Notes: generated by a model from the letters alone, not told the origin. Positions 36,194 through 46,700 are shown, counted from the first letter of the stretch. The stretch is DNA of 64,000 nucleotides from Bifidobacterium apousia (GCF_007559275.1 NZ_VMHK01000005.1:1-64000); one strand, 5' to 3'. A program made the numbers and translations.

Positions 36194-37456
36194 ATGAATA
36201 GGATCAAGACGGTGGCGGCGGTCGGCATCTGCTGCGCTATGGCAATAACCTCATTGGCTGCCTGCGGCTCTTCCTCCTCCGGGGGCAAGAAGACCGTGGA
36301 ATTCATGACCATGCAGTCAACGGGAACCCCCCAGCTCAAGGCTCTTCAGGGCCTGGGCAAGAAGTTCGAGGCCAAGAATCCGGACATCACCATCAAGATG
36401 GTTCCGGGCACCAACAACAACGAGAACGACATCAAGGTTCGTCTGGCGGGCCACAACCCTCCGGACATCTGGAACACCCACGGCTGGTCGCGCGACCGGT
36501 ACGGCAACTTCCTGGAGCCGCTGCAGAACAGGCCCTGGGCCAAGCGGCTCAAGCCGATAGGCAACGATGTCTTCAAGACCAAGGACGGCAAGTTCTACGC
36601 CCTGCCCGCCGACATCCAGGTGTCGGGCATCATGTACAACCAGACGGTTCTGGATGCGGTCGGCATCGATCCCAAGTCCATCGACACCTGGGACGCCTTT
36701 GAGCAGGCCTGCACGAAGCTGAAGGCCGCCGGATACACTCCGCTCATCTCCTCCAACAAGGACGCAGGCCCCAACGGGGATCTTGCCGACTATATGCTTC
36801 CGGGCATGTATGACGAAAGCCAGCTCAAGGCTCTCTCCAAGGGCAAGTTCGATACCGCAGTCTACGAGAAGTACACCTCCAGGGTGGCCAAGTGGGCCAA
36901 GGACGGCTGGTTCAATGTGGATTACACCTCCGCCTCCCAGGATGACATCTCCAGGCTGATGGCCCAGGACAAGGCCGGCTTCTCCTTCCGCGCCAACGGC
37001 AGCTCCCAGCTGATCGAATCCTACAACCCCAACGTCAAGCTGGGCATGATGCCGGTTCCCGCCGAGGTCGGCAAGCCCTACTTCTCCACCGGCGAGGACA
37101 CCCTGACCTTCGGCGTCTCCAAGACCAGCAAGAACAAGGACGCGGCGCTGAAGTTCATCGACTTCATGGCCGAGCCTGAAAACCTGCAGAAGCTGGTCGA
37201 CGTGAGCATGAACGATTCGGCCCTGACCGGCGTCAAGTCCGCACTGGGGCAGTTCGAGCCGACCTACAACTACTGGGTGAACGAGAAGAAGACCAAGCTG
37301 GTCCCCTTCTTCGACCGCAAGTACCTGCCCAACGGCATGTACAACACCTTGGCCAAGTCGACCGACGGTCTGCTGACCGGTCAGCTGACTGCACAGGCCG
37401 CTGCAGATCAGGTCAAGACCTCCTTCAACAGCCTGTATGGCCAGAAGTCTTCCTGA
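36194..37456 (+). CDS. Sugar ABC transporter substrate-binding lipoprotein
   Basis: 420 residues. Lipoprotein signal peptide with lipobox LAAC (Cys24) followed by a Ser/Gly spacer, then an extracellular solute-binding domain of family 1 (FMTMQSTGTPQLKALQGLGK, NPPDIWNTHGWSRDRYG, SIDTWDAFEQACTKLKAAGY). It is tethered outside the membrane and delivers sugar to the two permeases downstream. AAGGAG six bases before ATG 36194; the 20 extra codons upstream are not part of the signal peptide. Context points to raffinose-family or other alpha-galactosides. Confidence 0.92.
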   Translation: MNRIKTVAAVGICCAMAITSLAACGSSSSGGKKTVEFMTMQSTGTPQLKALQGLGKKFEAKNPDITIKMVPGTNNNENDIKVRLAGHNPPDIWNTHGWSRDRYGNFLEPLQNRPWAKRLKPIGNDVFKTKDGKFYALPADIQVSGIMYNQTVLDAVGIDPKSIDTWDAFEQACTKLKAAGYTPLISSNKDAGPNGDLADYMLPGMYDESQLKALSKGKFDTAVYEKYTSRVAKWAKDGWFNVDYTSASQDDISRLMAQDKAGFSFRANGSSQLIESYNPNVKLGMMPVPAEVGKPYFSTGEDTLTFGVSKTSKNKDAALKFIDFMAEPENLQKLVDVSMNDSALTGVKSALGQFEPTYNYWVNEKKTKLVPFFDRKYLPNGMYNTLAKSTDGLLTGQLTAQAAADQVKTSFNSLYGQKSS

Positions 37457-37481
37457 TTAGCTGACCAAGAGGAGTTCAGTT

Positions 37482-38468
37482 ATGACAGATAGTCGCTCAG
37501 GGGCGATTCTTTCGCAGGACACCCAATCCGGATCACCGTTACATGGGGATGGCAGGGATGCATCCGTTGGCCACGGCAGGGGTCCCTCCCCGCGTCGTCG
37601 CCGCTTCAGGGGTGCCTCGATCAATCTTTTCTATCTTCCTGCCGTCATCCTCCTGGTGATCTTCATCATCTATCCGCTCCTGTCGGGGATCGGGCTTTCT
37701 CTGACCAACTGGGACGGGTACAACGACGCCAAATCCTTCGTGGGGCTGGCCAACTACAAGCAGATGCTGACTGACACCAACTTCAAGCAGGTGGTCATCA
37801 ACACCTTCATCTACGGCATCGGCAGCACAGTGCTCCAGCAGATCCTGGGCTTGGCTCTGGCGCTGTTGCTGAACGCCAAGATCAAGGGGCGCACCCTGAT
37901 CAGGGCCATCATCTACCTGCCTGCTCTGGTGGCCCCGGTCATCATGGGCATCATGTACTACTTCGTCTTCCAGTACCAGCAGGGCGCTCTGAACGCCGTC
38001 ATGACGGCGCTGGGTCTGCACAAGGTGGCCTGGTTCAACAATGCGGGGTTCTCGGTCTGCATCATCGTGCTGGTGAATTCCATCCAGTTCGTCGGCGTCT
38101 CCATGATCATCTACCTGGCCGGTCTGCAGACCATGGACCAGGAGGTGGTCGAGGCCGCCGAGGTCGATGGGGCATCCGGCTGGAAGAAGTTCTGGAACAT
38201 CACCCTGCCGCTCCTGGCACCCGCCTTCACGACCAGCGTGGTCCTGAACCTGATCGGAGGACTGAAGCTCTACGACATGGTCAAGGTGCTGACAGGCGGT
38301 GGTCCCGGGTATTCGACCAACTCCATCTCGACCTATATCGGCACGATCTACTTCGACAACCAGGCGGCCGGGTATGCCTCGGCCATCGGGGTCTTCCTCT
38401 TTGTCCTGATTGCCATCGTGACCTGGCTGGTCAACAAGGGGCTGGCCAAGCTGGATTGGGAGGCCTGA
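37482..38468 (+). CDS. Sugar ABC transporter permease (MalF/MsmF type)
   Basis: 328 residues. After a polar N-terminal tail of about 45 residues there are six membrane segments; the coupling EAA-type motif reads EAAEVDGASGWKKFWNITLPLL. First of two permeases in a carbohydrate uptake family 1 importer. No ATPase gene is present in the cluster, so a shared MsmK-type ATPase elsewhere must energise it, as is usual in bifidobacteria. Confidence 0.92.
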   Translation: MTDSRSGAILSQDTQSGSPLHGDGRDASVGHGRGPSPRRRRFRGASINLFYLPAVILLVIFIIYPLLSGIGLSLTNWDGYNDAKSFVGLANYKQMLTDTNFKQVVINTFIYGIGSTVLQQILGLALALLLNAKIKGRTLIRAIIYLPALVAPVIMGIMYYFVFQYQQGALNAVMTALGLHKVAWFNNAGFSVCIIVLVNSIQFVGVSMIIYLAGLQTMDQEVVEAAEVDGASGWKKFWNITLPLLAPAFTTSVVLNLIGGLKLYDMVKVLTGGGPGYSTNSISTYIGTIYFDNQAAGYASAIGVFLFVLIAIVTWLVNKGLAKLDWEA

Positions 38469-38469
38469 C

Positions 38470-39330
38470 ATGGCTAGCAAGAACAAGAATGCGATGACCC
38501 CTGCTGAGCGGTCATACCAGCGTGGGCGCTGGGCCATCTACCTCTTCCTGGTCATCGTCTGCCTCTGCCAGCTCTTGCCCTTCTACCTGGCGATCACCAC
38601 CTCGCTCAAACCCTCGGATGATCTGAGCTCGGCTCTGAGCATGCGCACCCATGACATGGCATGGTCCAACTGGTCCGAAGCCGTCAACGAGGGCGGCATC
38701 CTCAAATCCGTGCTCAACAGCGTGGTGGTGACCGTGGGGACGACGGCCCTGGTCTGCATCCTGGGAGCGGCAGCGGCCTACCCCCTGGCTCGTCGTCTGA
38801 CCCGGTTCAACAAGCTGGTCTCGGCCTTCATCCTCTCCATGATGATGATTCCGCCCCTGAGCATTCTGGTCCCCCTCTATTCCTTCCTGGTGAAGATCGG
38901 CGGGGTGAACAACTACTGGGGCATCATCGCGGTGCTGACGGCCACCAACCTGCCTCTGTCGGTCTTCCTCTACACGGCCTTCATCAAGGCCATACCTCCG
39001 GCGATTGACGAAGCCGGCGAGCTGGACGGAGCCAACCGACTCCAGGTCTTCATGCGCCTGGTCCTGCCCATGCTCAAGCCGGTGACGGCGACCGTGATCA
39101 TCATGACCGGCTCGACAGTATGGAACGACTACGCCCTGTCCAGCTACATCCTGACCGATCCCTCGGCCCAGACCATCGCCCCTCGCGTGGCCTCTTTCTT
39201 CTCGGCCAACACCAACAATCTGGGCGTCGCCGCAGCGGCATCCCTGATTGCGGCAGCCCCCATGGTGGTCGCCTACATGTTCCTGCAAAAGTACTTCATT
39301 GCAGGGATGGTGGCCGGAGCAGTCAAGTAG
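38470..39330 (+). CDS. Sugar ABC transporter permease (MalG/MsmG type)
   Basis: 286 residues, six membrane segments, with EAA-type motif DEAGELDGANRLQVFMRLVLPML. Begins one base after the MalF-like stop (TGACATG), so co-translated. C-terminus QKYFIAGMVAGAVK is the usual ending of this family. Confidence 0.92.
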   Translation: MASKNKNAMTPAERSYQRGRWAIYLFLVIVCLCQLLPFYLAITTSLKPSDDLSSALSMRTHDMAWSNWSEAVNEGGILKSVLNSVVVTVGTTALVCILGAAAAYPLARRLTRFNKLVSAFILSMMMIPPLSILVPLYSFLVKIGGVNNYWGIIAVLTATNLPLSVFLYTAFIKAIPPAIDEAGELDGANRLQVFMRLVLPMLKPVTATVIIMTGSTVWNDYALSSYILTDPSAQTIAPRVASFFSANTNNLGVAAAASLIAAAPMVVAYMFLQKYFIAGMVAGAVK

Positions 39331-39342
39331 TCTATCAATCAG

Positions 39343-39374
39343 GAGCCGCCCAACTGCAGTGGGCTGGGCGGCTC
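39343..39374 (+). terminator. Hairpin between permease and alpha-galactosidase genes
   Basis: GAGCCGCCCA (39343-39352) pairs with TGGGCGGCTC (39365-39374); no T-run directly follows but GTTGTTTTTG comes about 20 bases later. It could attenuate transcription or protect the upstream mRNA so that transporter and enzyme levels differ. Confidence 0.6.
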
Positions 39375-39435
39375 ACTGGTTCATCAAGCATTGTTGTTTT
39401 TGCACATTTGTGCCGTAGTTACTAAAGGATTTTTC

Positions 39436-41556
39436 ATGCTCTTTCCACAGCCGGTCCATTCTGATCAGCCATTCACCTATATGGCCCTGGGGCCCATTAC
39501 GCCGGGTGCCGATATTCCTGACGTCAGGGGGCTCTATGCGGGTCCTGACCTGAATGGCTTGGAACAGACCCCCGCCTGGACCTCGACCCATTCGCCCCTG
39601 CTGCTGGAGCATGCGCAGAACACCTACCTGCATCCGGGCCTGACCGGGCATCGGATCGCCCAGGGCTCCGAGGGCATCCAGGCCGGGCGCTCCTGGTCGC
39701 CTCGATTCCTGGTCGAGAGCCAGCCCGAGCAGACCGCTGACTCGCTGACCATCAAGGCCCGTGACGAGGATGCCCAGCTTGGGTTGGAGACCAGGGTGGA
39801 GGCCATGGCCGGCGGCTCCCTGCGGATTCGCCACACCTTGCGCAACCTGGGCGCCGACCCCTTCCTGCTGGAGGGTCTGGAGGTCCGCCTGCCCTTGGAT
39901 GACCAGCAGACCCAGATTCTGGACTTCGCCGGCAGGCACGAGCGTGAGCGCAGCCCCCAGCGCCACGACCTGGCCGACGGGGCCTGGGTGCGCGAGTTCC
40001 GCTGGGGCCGCACCGGCTTCGAGGGGCCCGTGGTCATGGTGGGCACCCCCGGCTTCGACTTCCATCACGGCAGGGTGCTCTGTGTTCAGCCGGCCTGGAG
40101 CGGGAACACCGTGCTCCGGGTGGACCGGAACAGCGCCACCCCGGCAGGCGTCAGCGCTGGCGAGCTCCTCCTGCCCGGAGAAGTGGTCCTGGACCAGGGC
40201 CAGGAGTACAGCACCCCCTGGATCGTGGCCACGGCCTCCGACTATGGCATGGATCCGATCATGAACAGCCTGCACGCCTGGGAGCGCACCCTGCCCGAGC
40301 ATCCGCGCGAGCAGCCGGTCATCCTGAACGTCTGGGAGGCCATCACCTTCAACCACGACTTCAATACCCTGCGCGACCTGGCCGACCGGGCCGCACGCAT
40401 CGGGGTGGAGCGGCTCGTTCTGGATGACGGCTGGTTCCACCTGCGCCGGGACGACAAGGCCGGTCTGGGCGACTGGTGGGTGGACCCGGCGGTCTGGCCC
40501 CAGGGTCTGGAGCCTTTAGTTGATTATGTCCATAAATTGGGGATGCAGTTCGGCCTCTGGTTCGAGCCGGAGATGATCAACCCGGATTCGGACGCCTTCC
40601 GCGACCATCCTGAGTGGGTCATGAGGGCATCCTCCAGAAACCCGGAGCTGCAGCGCAACCAGCTGGTCCTGGACCTGACCAACCCCCAAGCTTTCAACCA
40701 CGTGCTGGAGGCCATGACCAAGGTCCTGGAGTCCTGCCAAATCGACTACGTCAAGTGGGACCACAACCGCGATCTGCTTGAGGCCGGTTCCCAGGCCCAC
40801 GGTGGCGCGCCGGCCATCCACGAGCAGACCCTGGCCTACTACCACCTGCTGGACGACCTCCGCGCTCGCTTCCCCAAGGTGGAGTGGGAGTCCTGCGCCT
40901 CGGGCGGCGGCCGCATCGACCTGGGTGTGATCGAGAAGATCCGCCGCTTCTGGAACTCCGACATGACCGACGCCCTGAGCAGGCAGCTGATCCAGCGCTG
41001 GACCGAGCAGACCGTGGCTCCCGAGTACATCGGCGCCCACATTTCCCAGCCCTCCTCCCAGCAGACCGGCAGAACCTACAGCCTGGATTTCCGGGCGGCC
41101 ACGGCCGTCTTCGGGTCCATGGGCATCGAGTGGGACATCCGCCAGGCCAGCGAGGAGGACTTGGAGCGGCTCAAGGAATGGATCGCCTGGTACAAGGCCA
41201 ACCGGGGCTTCCTCCACTCCGGCCGTGCGGTCCGCCTGGACCTGGCCGACCCCTCGGTCCTGGCCCATGGCGTGGTGGCCCCCGACCGCAGCCGTGCCAT
41301 CCTGGCACACGTCCAGTTGGACGAATCCCTGCATAATCGTGGTGTTTATCTACGTATTCCCGGCCTGGACCCCAAGGCCCGGTATCGGCTGGCCTGGACC
41401 GGCCCCGCCAAGCCCAGGGCCTCGCTGGAGCACTTGGATCCGACGGGTCCGCTGGGCACCGCCGAGGTCACCGGCACCTATCTGGAGCGCGTGGGCATCC
41501 GCATACCCCGCTGCCAGCCCGAAACCATCCGCCTGATCGACCTGGTCCGGGTCTGA
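39436..41556 (+). CDS. Alpha-galactosidase, glycoside hydrolase family 36
   Basis: 706 residues, the usual size for tetrameric GH36 enzymes. N-terminal beta-sandwich, then a (beta/alpha)8 barrel. Motifs: LVLDDGWFHLRRDDKAGLGD, nucleophile Asp442 in YVKWDHNRD, ESCASGGGRIDLGV, and acid/base Asp509 in FWNSDMTD. It removes terminal alpha-galactose from melibiose, raffinose or stachyose. No signal peptide, so the sugars are taken up first by the adjacent importer. AAAGGA six bases before ATG 39436. Confidence 0.93.
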   Translation: MLFPQPVHSDQPFTYMALGPITPGADIPDVRGLYAGPDLNGLEQTPAWTSTHSPLLLEHAQNTYLHPGLTGHRIAQGSEGIQAGRSWSPRFLVESQPEQTADSLTIKARDEDAQLGLETRVEAMAGGSLRIRHTLRNLGADPFLLEGLEVRLPLDDQQTQILDFAGRHERERSPQRHDLADGAWVREFRWGRTGFEGPVVMVGTPGFDFHHGRVLCVQPAWSGNTVLRVDRNSATPAGVSAGELLLPGEVVLDQGQEYSTPWIVATASDYGMDPIMNSLHAWERTLPEHPREQPVILNVWEAITFNHDFNTLRDLADRAARIGVERLVLDDGWFHLRRDDKAGLGDWWVDPAVWPQGLEPLVDYVHKLGMQFGLWFEPEMINPDSDAFRDHPEWVMRASSRNPELQRNQLVLDLTNPQAFNHVLEAMTKVLESCQIDYVKWDHNRDLLEAGSQAHGGAPAIHEQTLAYYHLLDDLRARFPKVEWESCASGGGRIDLGVIEKIRRFWNSDMTDALSRQLIQRWTEQTVAPEYIGAHISQPSSQQTGRTYSLDFRAATAVFGSMGIEWDIRQASEEDLERLKEWIAWYKANRGFLHSGRAVRLDLADPSVLAHGVVAPDRSRAILAHVQLDESLHNRGVYLRIPGLDPKARYRLAWTGPAKPRASLEHLDPTGPLGTAEVTGTYLERVGIRIPRCQPETIRLIDLVRV

Positions 41557-41601
41557 CCCGCCGCCATCTGCCACACCACAGGGATGAAGGAGCACTGCAT
41601 C

Positions 41602-43239
41602 ATGAACCCAACCAGCCTTAGCCTGGGAGAGCCGGACTGGATCACGCTGACCACCGATGCCGACAGGGAGACCGCGCCCGCAGGCAGGCCCTTCAGCACA
41701 GCCCCCGATGCGAGGGTCAGCCTCAAGGGCGAATCCGCTCTGACGGTCAGCCTGACCGCCGGCTCCACCCCCATCCGGTCCCTGGCCCTGCGCTGGACCA
41801 GGCCCATGCCCGCCGACGACCTCTACCTGGGCGACGCCTGGGAGCGTGGCTACGGCCGCATGGGTTTCCAGACCATGCGCGCCAACCGGTTCATGCCCTG
41901 GTACTTCCTGGCGGCAGGTCAGGAGCAGGCCGAGGGGTACGGGGTGGCCACCGGTGCCAACGCCTTCTGCTTCTGGCAGGTCGATACGGCCGGCATCACC
42001 CTCTTCCTGGACCTGCGCAACGGCGGCAGTGGGCTGGTACTGGACGGTCGGGAGCTTGAAGCGGCCACCATCATCTGCCTGCAATATCCGCTCCAGGAGC
42101 GGGCTGGCGGTCCGGTCTTTGCTGTGGCCAGCGACTTCTGCTCCCGGATCAGCCGCAAGGGCCTCATGCCCCCTGAGCCGGTCTACGGGAGCAACAACTG
42201 GTACTACGCCTACGGGGACTCCAGCCGTTCCCGGATTCTTGCCGATGCCGAGTATCTGGCCGACCTGACCCAGGGCAACGCCCACCGCCCCACCATGGTC
42301 GTGGACGACGGCTGGCAGGACCACCACCGGCTTGAGGACTACAACGGCGGCCCCTGGCGGCGTGGCAACGAGAAGTTCGGCGACATGGCCGCCCTGGCCG
42401 ACCAGATCAAGGCCATGGGCATCAAACCTGGCATCTGGTACCGTCCGCTCCTCAACGAGGACGAGGCCATTGCCGACCAGTTCAGGCTCCCGCACAACGG
42501 ATGCCTGGACCCCTCGAACCCGCAGGCCCTGGACTACATCCGCCAGGACATCGCCCAGCTGGGGGAGTGGGGCTACCAGCTGGTCAAGCATGATTTCAGC
42601 ACTTTCGACCTGCTGGGCAGGTGGGGCTTCCAGATGAACCCTTGGCCCAGCCCGGACGGCTGGCATTTCTACGACCGGAGCCTGACCAGCGCCCAGGTGG
42701 TCAAGCAGCTCTACCGGGCCATCTTCGAGCAGGCCACCAAGACCGGGATGCTGGTTCAGGGGTGCAACGTGGTCGGCCACCTGGGCGTCGGCTTCATGCA
42801 GATCAACCGGACCGGCGATGACACCAGCGGCCTGCAGTGGGAGCGGACCAGACAGATCGGGGTCAACACCCTGGCCTTCCGCCTGCCCCAGAACGGGAGC
42901 TTCTACGCCACCGACGCCGACTGCGTGGGCATATCCGACGCAATCGACTGGGAGCTCAACCGTCAATGGATGGACCTGCTGACGCGGACCGGCACTCCGC
43001 TCTTCTTCTCGGCCCGCCCCGGCAGCCTGACCGCCGACCAGGAGGACCAGCTCAGGCAGGCGCTGGCCCTGGCCTCGACCGGTGGCGCCCATGCCATTCC
43101 GTCGGACTGGCTGGTCAACGACTGCCCTGAGATCTGGACTGACGGCGGCGGCACCCGCCGATACTCCTGGTATCAGCCGGCTGGCCTGGAGTTCGCGGAC
43201 AAGCCCGAGCGTTACGACGGGTATCTTTCTGCCGTTTAA
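41602..43239 (+). CDS. Divergent GH36-like glycoside hydrolase
   Basis: About 545 residues. Barrel motifs resemble clan GH-D: YGSNNWYYAYGD, MVVDDGWQ, GIKPGIWYRPLL, probable nucleophile Asp331 in LVKHDFSTFD, and probable acid/base Asp406 or Asp407 in NRTGDDTSG. It lacks the CASGGGR and WNSDMTD motifs of the neighbour, so it is a distant paralogue and its linkage specificity may differ (alpha-galactose or alpha-N-acetylgalactosamine are possibilities). No signal peptide; follows the alpha-galactosidase by 45 bp and belongs to the same operon. Start ATG 41602 after AAGGAG; ATG 41584 is less likely. Confidence 0.8.
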   Translation: MNPTSLSLGEPDWITLTTDADRETAPAGRPFSTAPDARVSLKGESALTVSLTAGSTPIRSLALRWTRPMPADDLYLGDAWERGYGRMGFQTMRANRFMPWYFLAAGQEQAEGYGVATGANAFCFWQVDTAGITLFLDLRNGGSGLVLDGRELEAATIICLQYPLQERAGGPVFAVASDFCSRISRKGLMPPEPVYGSNNWYYAYGDSSRSRILADAEYLADLTQGNAHRPTMVVDDGWQDHHRLEDYNGGPWRRGNEKFGDMAALADQIKAMGIKPGIWYRPLLNEDEAIADQFRLPHNGCLDPSNPQALDYIRQDIAQLGEWGYQLVKHDFSTFDLLGRWGFQMNPWPSPDGWHFYDRSLTSAQVVKQLYRAIFEQATKTGMLVQGCNVVGHLGVGFMQINRTGDDTSGLQWERTRQIGVNTLAFRLPQNGSFYATDADCVGISDAIDWELNRQWMDLLTRTGTPLFFSARPGSLTADQEDQLRQALALASTGGAHAIPSDWLVNDCPEIWTDGGGTRRYSWYQPAGLEFADKPERYDGYLSAV

Positions 43240-43758
43240 AAGTAGATGGCGACCGTGCTCGGTTGGGATGGGCACAGCCGCCAGTTCGCCGGATTGCAGT
43301 GATGGGAACCCGGCCTTACTCGTGCGAAGTACAGTGGGGAATATTCGATAATGCCATTTACAGAGCCTCCCAAGAACTCTGCCGACTGTCTCCCCAACAG
43401 ACGGTGCATGTCATCCGTTTCTGCGTCTTTGTCCAGTTGATACAACCTTATCATCGCGCAATGACTATGACAGCCTGATCCAGTGTCGGTGGAACTCATG
43501 ATTGACGGGATGAGTAAACAGCGGCCAGGCAGGTTGGGGGCTGTTAAGCCTCCTGGCCGGCCTGGCCGTGTTTCCTCCTCTCCCAAGCAGAAGCGGGGGC
43601 GTGCATGCCTGCCCTCGGCTTCCGCCTGCAGAAGTGTGGTGGGGGCGCGGGAGGGAAGTGTCGGGCTCTCTTGGGGTTGAGCCTTGATTGGCACTTGTCC
43701 TCCCTGCTCCCCCTATGTGGGCCGGGGGCGGGGGGATTGATACGCCGCCCGGCCGCTC
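43240..43758. other. Intergenic region after the alpha-galactoside operon
   Basis: No gene supported. A hairpin GGCCAGG (43523-43529) / CCTGGCC (43552-43558) may end one of the flanking transcripts. A 15-base copy of the RCC1 gene's terminal sequence (CTTACTCGTGCGAAG) sits at 43315-43329, the original being at 43758-43772. Confidence 0.4.
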
Positions 43759-46700
43759 TTACTCGTGCGAAGCGTGCAATAGTCGGCGTTGTTCCTTTCG
43801 GTGGCGGCGGGATGCCAGGACGCCGCCCATGCCGGTCATGCCGGTGGCCAGGGCGAGCAGGATGCCTTCCCCGCCTGCCTTGGGGAGCACGCCTGCTGGC
43901 AGGTACGTGTACTTCAAGGATGTGTCCGGCGTTTGGGGTGTGCTGCCCAGCGTGTAGTCCACGCTGACCGTGACCGTGCCCGGCTGGTGTGCGGGCGTGG
44001 TCACGCTGACGCTGCTGCCGTCGCCGCGCGTCAGCCCTGATGCGGGGGTCTGGTCGAATCTGACGCCGGTGATCACCAGAGCCAGGTTGAACGACACCGG
44101 CACAGGAACAAGACTCCGAGCTTTACCGTTATATTCTCCTGTGGGGATGCTGTCGTTGCCGAGCTGGCCATACTGGTTGCGTCCCCATGCCCAGGCGTTG
44201 CCGTCGCTGCCCACGGCCAGCGAGTGATGGTATCCGGCGCTGACCTGCGTGGCTTGCAGTCCTTTGCTCGCGTCCTCGGGGCTGGCGGGGTCACGCACGC
44301 GCACAGGAACAGACGAATTCGAATAGTTGCCGCTGCTGTTGTTGCCGAGCTGGCCATAGTAGTTGTATCCCCAGGCGTAGGCGTATCCGTCGCTGCCCAC
44401 GGCGAGGGAATGAGCGTTTCCGGCGCTGACCTGCAGGTAGGTGAAATCCGCTGGCAGATCCGGGTAGGTCTTCCGGTCGGGCGTCTTCACCCTGACCGGC
44501 GTATACCGGTCGCTGCTTGTCCCGTCGCCGAGCTGGCCATAGTAGTTGTATCCCCAGGCGTAAACGTTGCCGTCGCTGCCCAGGGCCAGGGAATGATAGC
44601 CTCCTGCGCTGACCTGCAGGTAGGTGAAGTCCGCTGGCAGGTCCGGGTAGGTCTTCCGGTCGGGCGTCTTCACCCTGACCGGCGTAGACTGGCTGTAGCT
44701 GGTTGTCCCGTCGCCGAGCCGGCCATAGCCGTTGTATCCCCAGGCGTAAACGTTGCCGTCGTTGCCCAGGGCCAGGGAATGCTGGTATCCGGCGCTGACC
44801 TGCAGGTAGGTGAAATCCTCTGGCAGGTCCGGGTAGGTCTTCCGGTCGGGCGTCTTCACCCTGACCGGCGCATGCCGCTCGCTGCTTGTCCCGTCGCCGA
44901 GCTGGCCATAGTAGTTCCATCCCCAGGCGTAAACGTTGCCGTCGCTGCCCAGGGCCAGCGAATGACCGTTTCCGGCGCTGACCTGCTGGTAGGTGAAGTC
45001 TGCTGGCAGGTCCGGGTAGGTCTTCCGGTCGGGCGTCTTCACCCTGACCGGCGTAGACTGGCCGCTGATTGTCCCGTCGCCGAGCTGGCCATAGAAGTTG
45101 GCTCCCCAGGCGTAAACGTTGCCGTCGCTGCCCACGGCGAGGGAATGAGCGTTTCCGGCGCTGACCTGCTGGTAGGTGAAGTCCGCTGGCAGGTCCGGGT
45201 ACGTGCTGCGGTCGGGCGTCTTCACCCTGACCGGCGCATGCTTGTCGTCTCTCGTCCCGTCGCCGAGCTGGCCCTGGCTGTTGTATCCCCATGCGTAGGC
45301 GTTGCCGTCGCTGCCCACCGCCAAGGAAAAACTAGCGTTTGCTGATGCGCTGACCTGGCTGAATCGTATGTCTCGGCTGGCGTTGTCGGGCGGGGTGATG
45401 GTGGCGGGTTCCCTGCCCAGCTGGCTGCCCTTATTAGGGCTGATGCTCCACTTGGTGTTCCGGCTTGCCGGCGTCCAGTGGGCGGCCAGGGTCAGGTCCT
45501 TGTCGACGGGCCTGCTGAAATCGTAGGCGACCTGACCGGTGAACCAGCCGTCGAACAGGTAGCCTTCCCGCGCAGGGTCGGGTGAGGGGCGCTTCGCCCT
45601 CCCGTACGGGGAGGGGACATGCTGGTCTGCTGGTTTGGGGTTTCCGCCTCCCGTGTCGAAGCGGACGGTGAACGCGGATCCTGGTTCCGCAGCTCGTGCC
45701 GGCGGCTGGTCGACCGTGTACGCAAGGCTCCTGGCGAAAGGCTGCCCGTCCTGCCTGCCCGTGATGAGGATGGCGGCTTGTCCCGGCTTGCGGGCGGGCA
45801 TGTCGGCCTGCCAGGCATCGTTGCTCCTGGTGAGCGTCAATGCGTGGCCGTCCAGGCTGGCTGATGCCAGGATGGGCGCAGCAGTGGTGCCTAGCCTGTC
45901 GGGTTTGCCGGGCTGGCCCTGCCCGTCCATGCTCCACGCGAGCATGCCGCCCTGCCTGCTGACGGCGGCGATCCTGTTGCCGGCGCTTGCGGCCTGCACG
46001 TAGGCTTGGTTCCCGTCGTCCGCGCGTATGGGGGTCTTGCCGGGCTGCCATGCCCAGACATGGCCGTCTGTATCAATGATGGCGGCCTGGTCCTTGTTGG
46101 CGGTGATCCGGCTGGCCTGCACGCCGTCCGGCAGGCTGACTGGGGTCATGCTTGTCGTGCTGCCAGCCAGGTACCGGGCCTGCCCGTCCGCGTCCAGGAG
46201 GAGGAACCCCTGGTTGAGGGCCTGGGCCTGGACGATACGGGTTTCCGTCTGCTGCTTGACGCGTGCGGGCTTGGCTTTCCCGGTCTTGCTCATCTCCCAG
46301 GTCCAGGCTAGCCCGTCAGCGTCCACGATGAGGATCCGGCTGGCGGAGGCGACGGCGGTGACGGCCTGCGCCTTTCCGGGCAGGCTGATGGCGGCCTGCT
46401 GTATAAGTTCCGGGTTCTGGCTGTCGGCCTGGCTGGCCTGATAGGCGTGGACCCGGCCCTGCCGGTCCACCGCCAGCAGGAGGTCGTCGTTCATGCTGAT
46501 GCTGGTGAACCTGGCATTCTGATTGGAGTTGATAATCGTGGGTGTTGCTTGTCCGCTGGTCCAGATGTATATCCGCTGGTCGGATCCCAAGGCGGCCTGC
46601 CGGCGGCTGCCGGCTGCAACCTGCAGGTAGCGGAACCCGTCGGGAGCCTGGGCGGGGGCAGGAACCTGCTTGGGCGTGCCGTCCTGCGTCCATGTGTAGA

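Noticed and set aside
41350-43275. Minus-strand open frame of 641 codons
   Set aside because: Antisense of the GH36-like gene.
44224-45345. Plus-strand repetitive open frame with VAELAIVVVSPGV units
   Set aside because: It is the antisense of the RCC1 repeats and inherits their periodicity.
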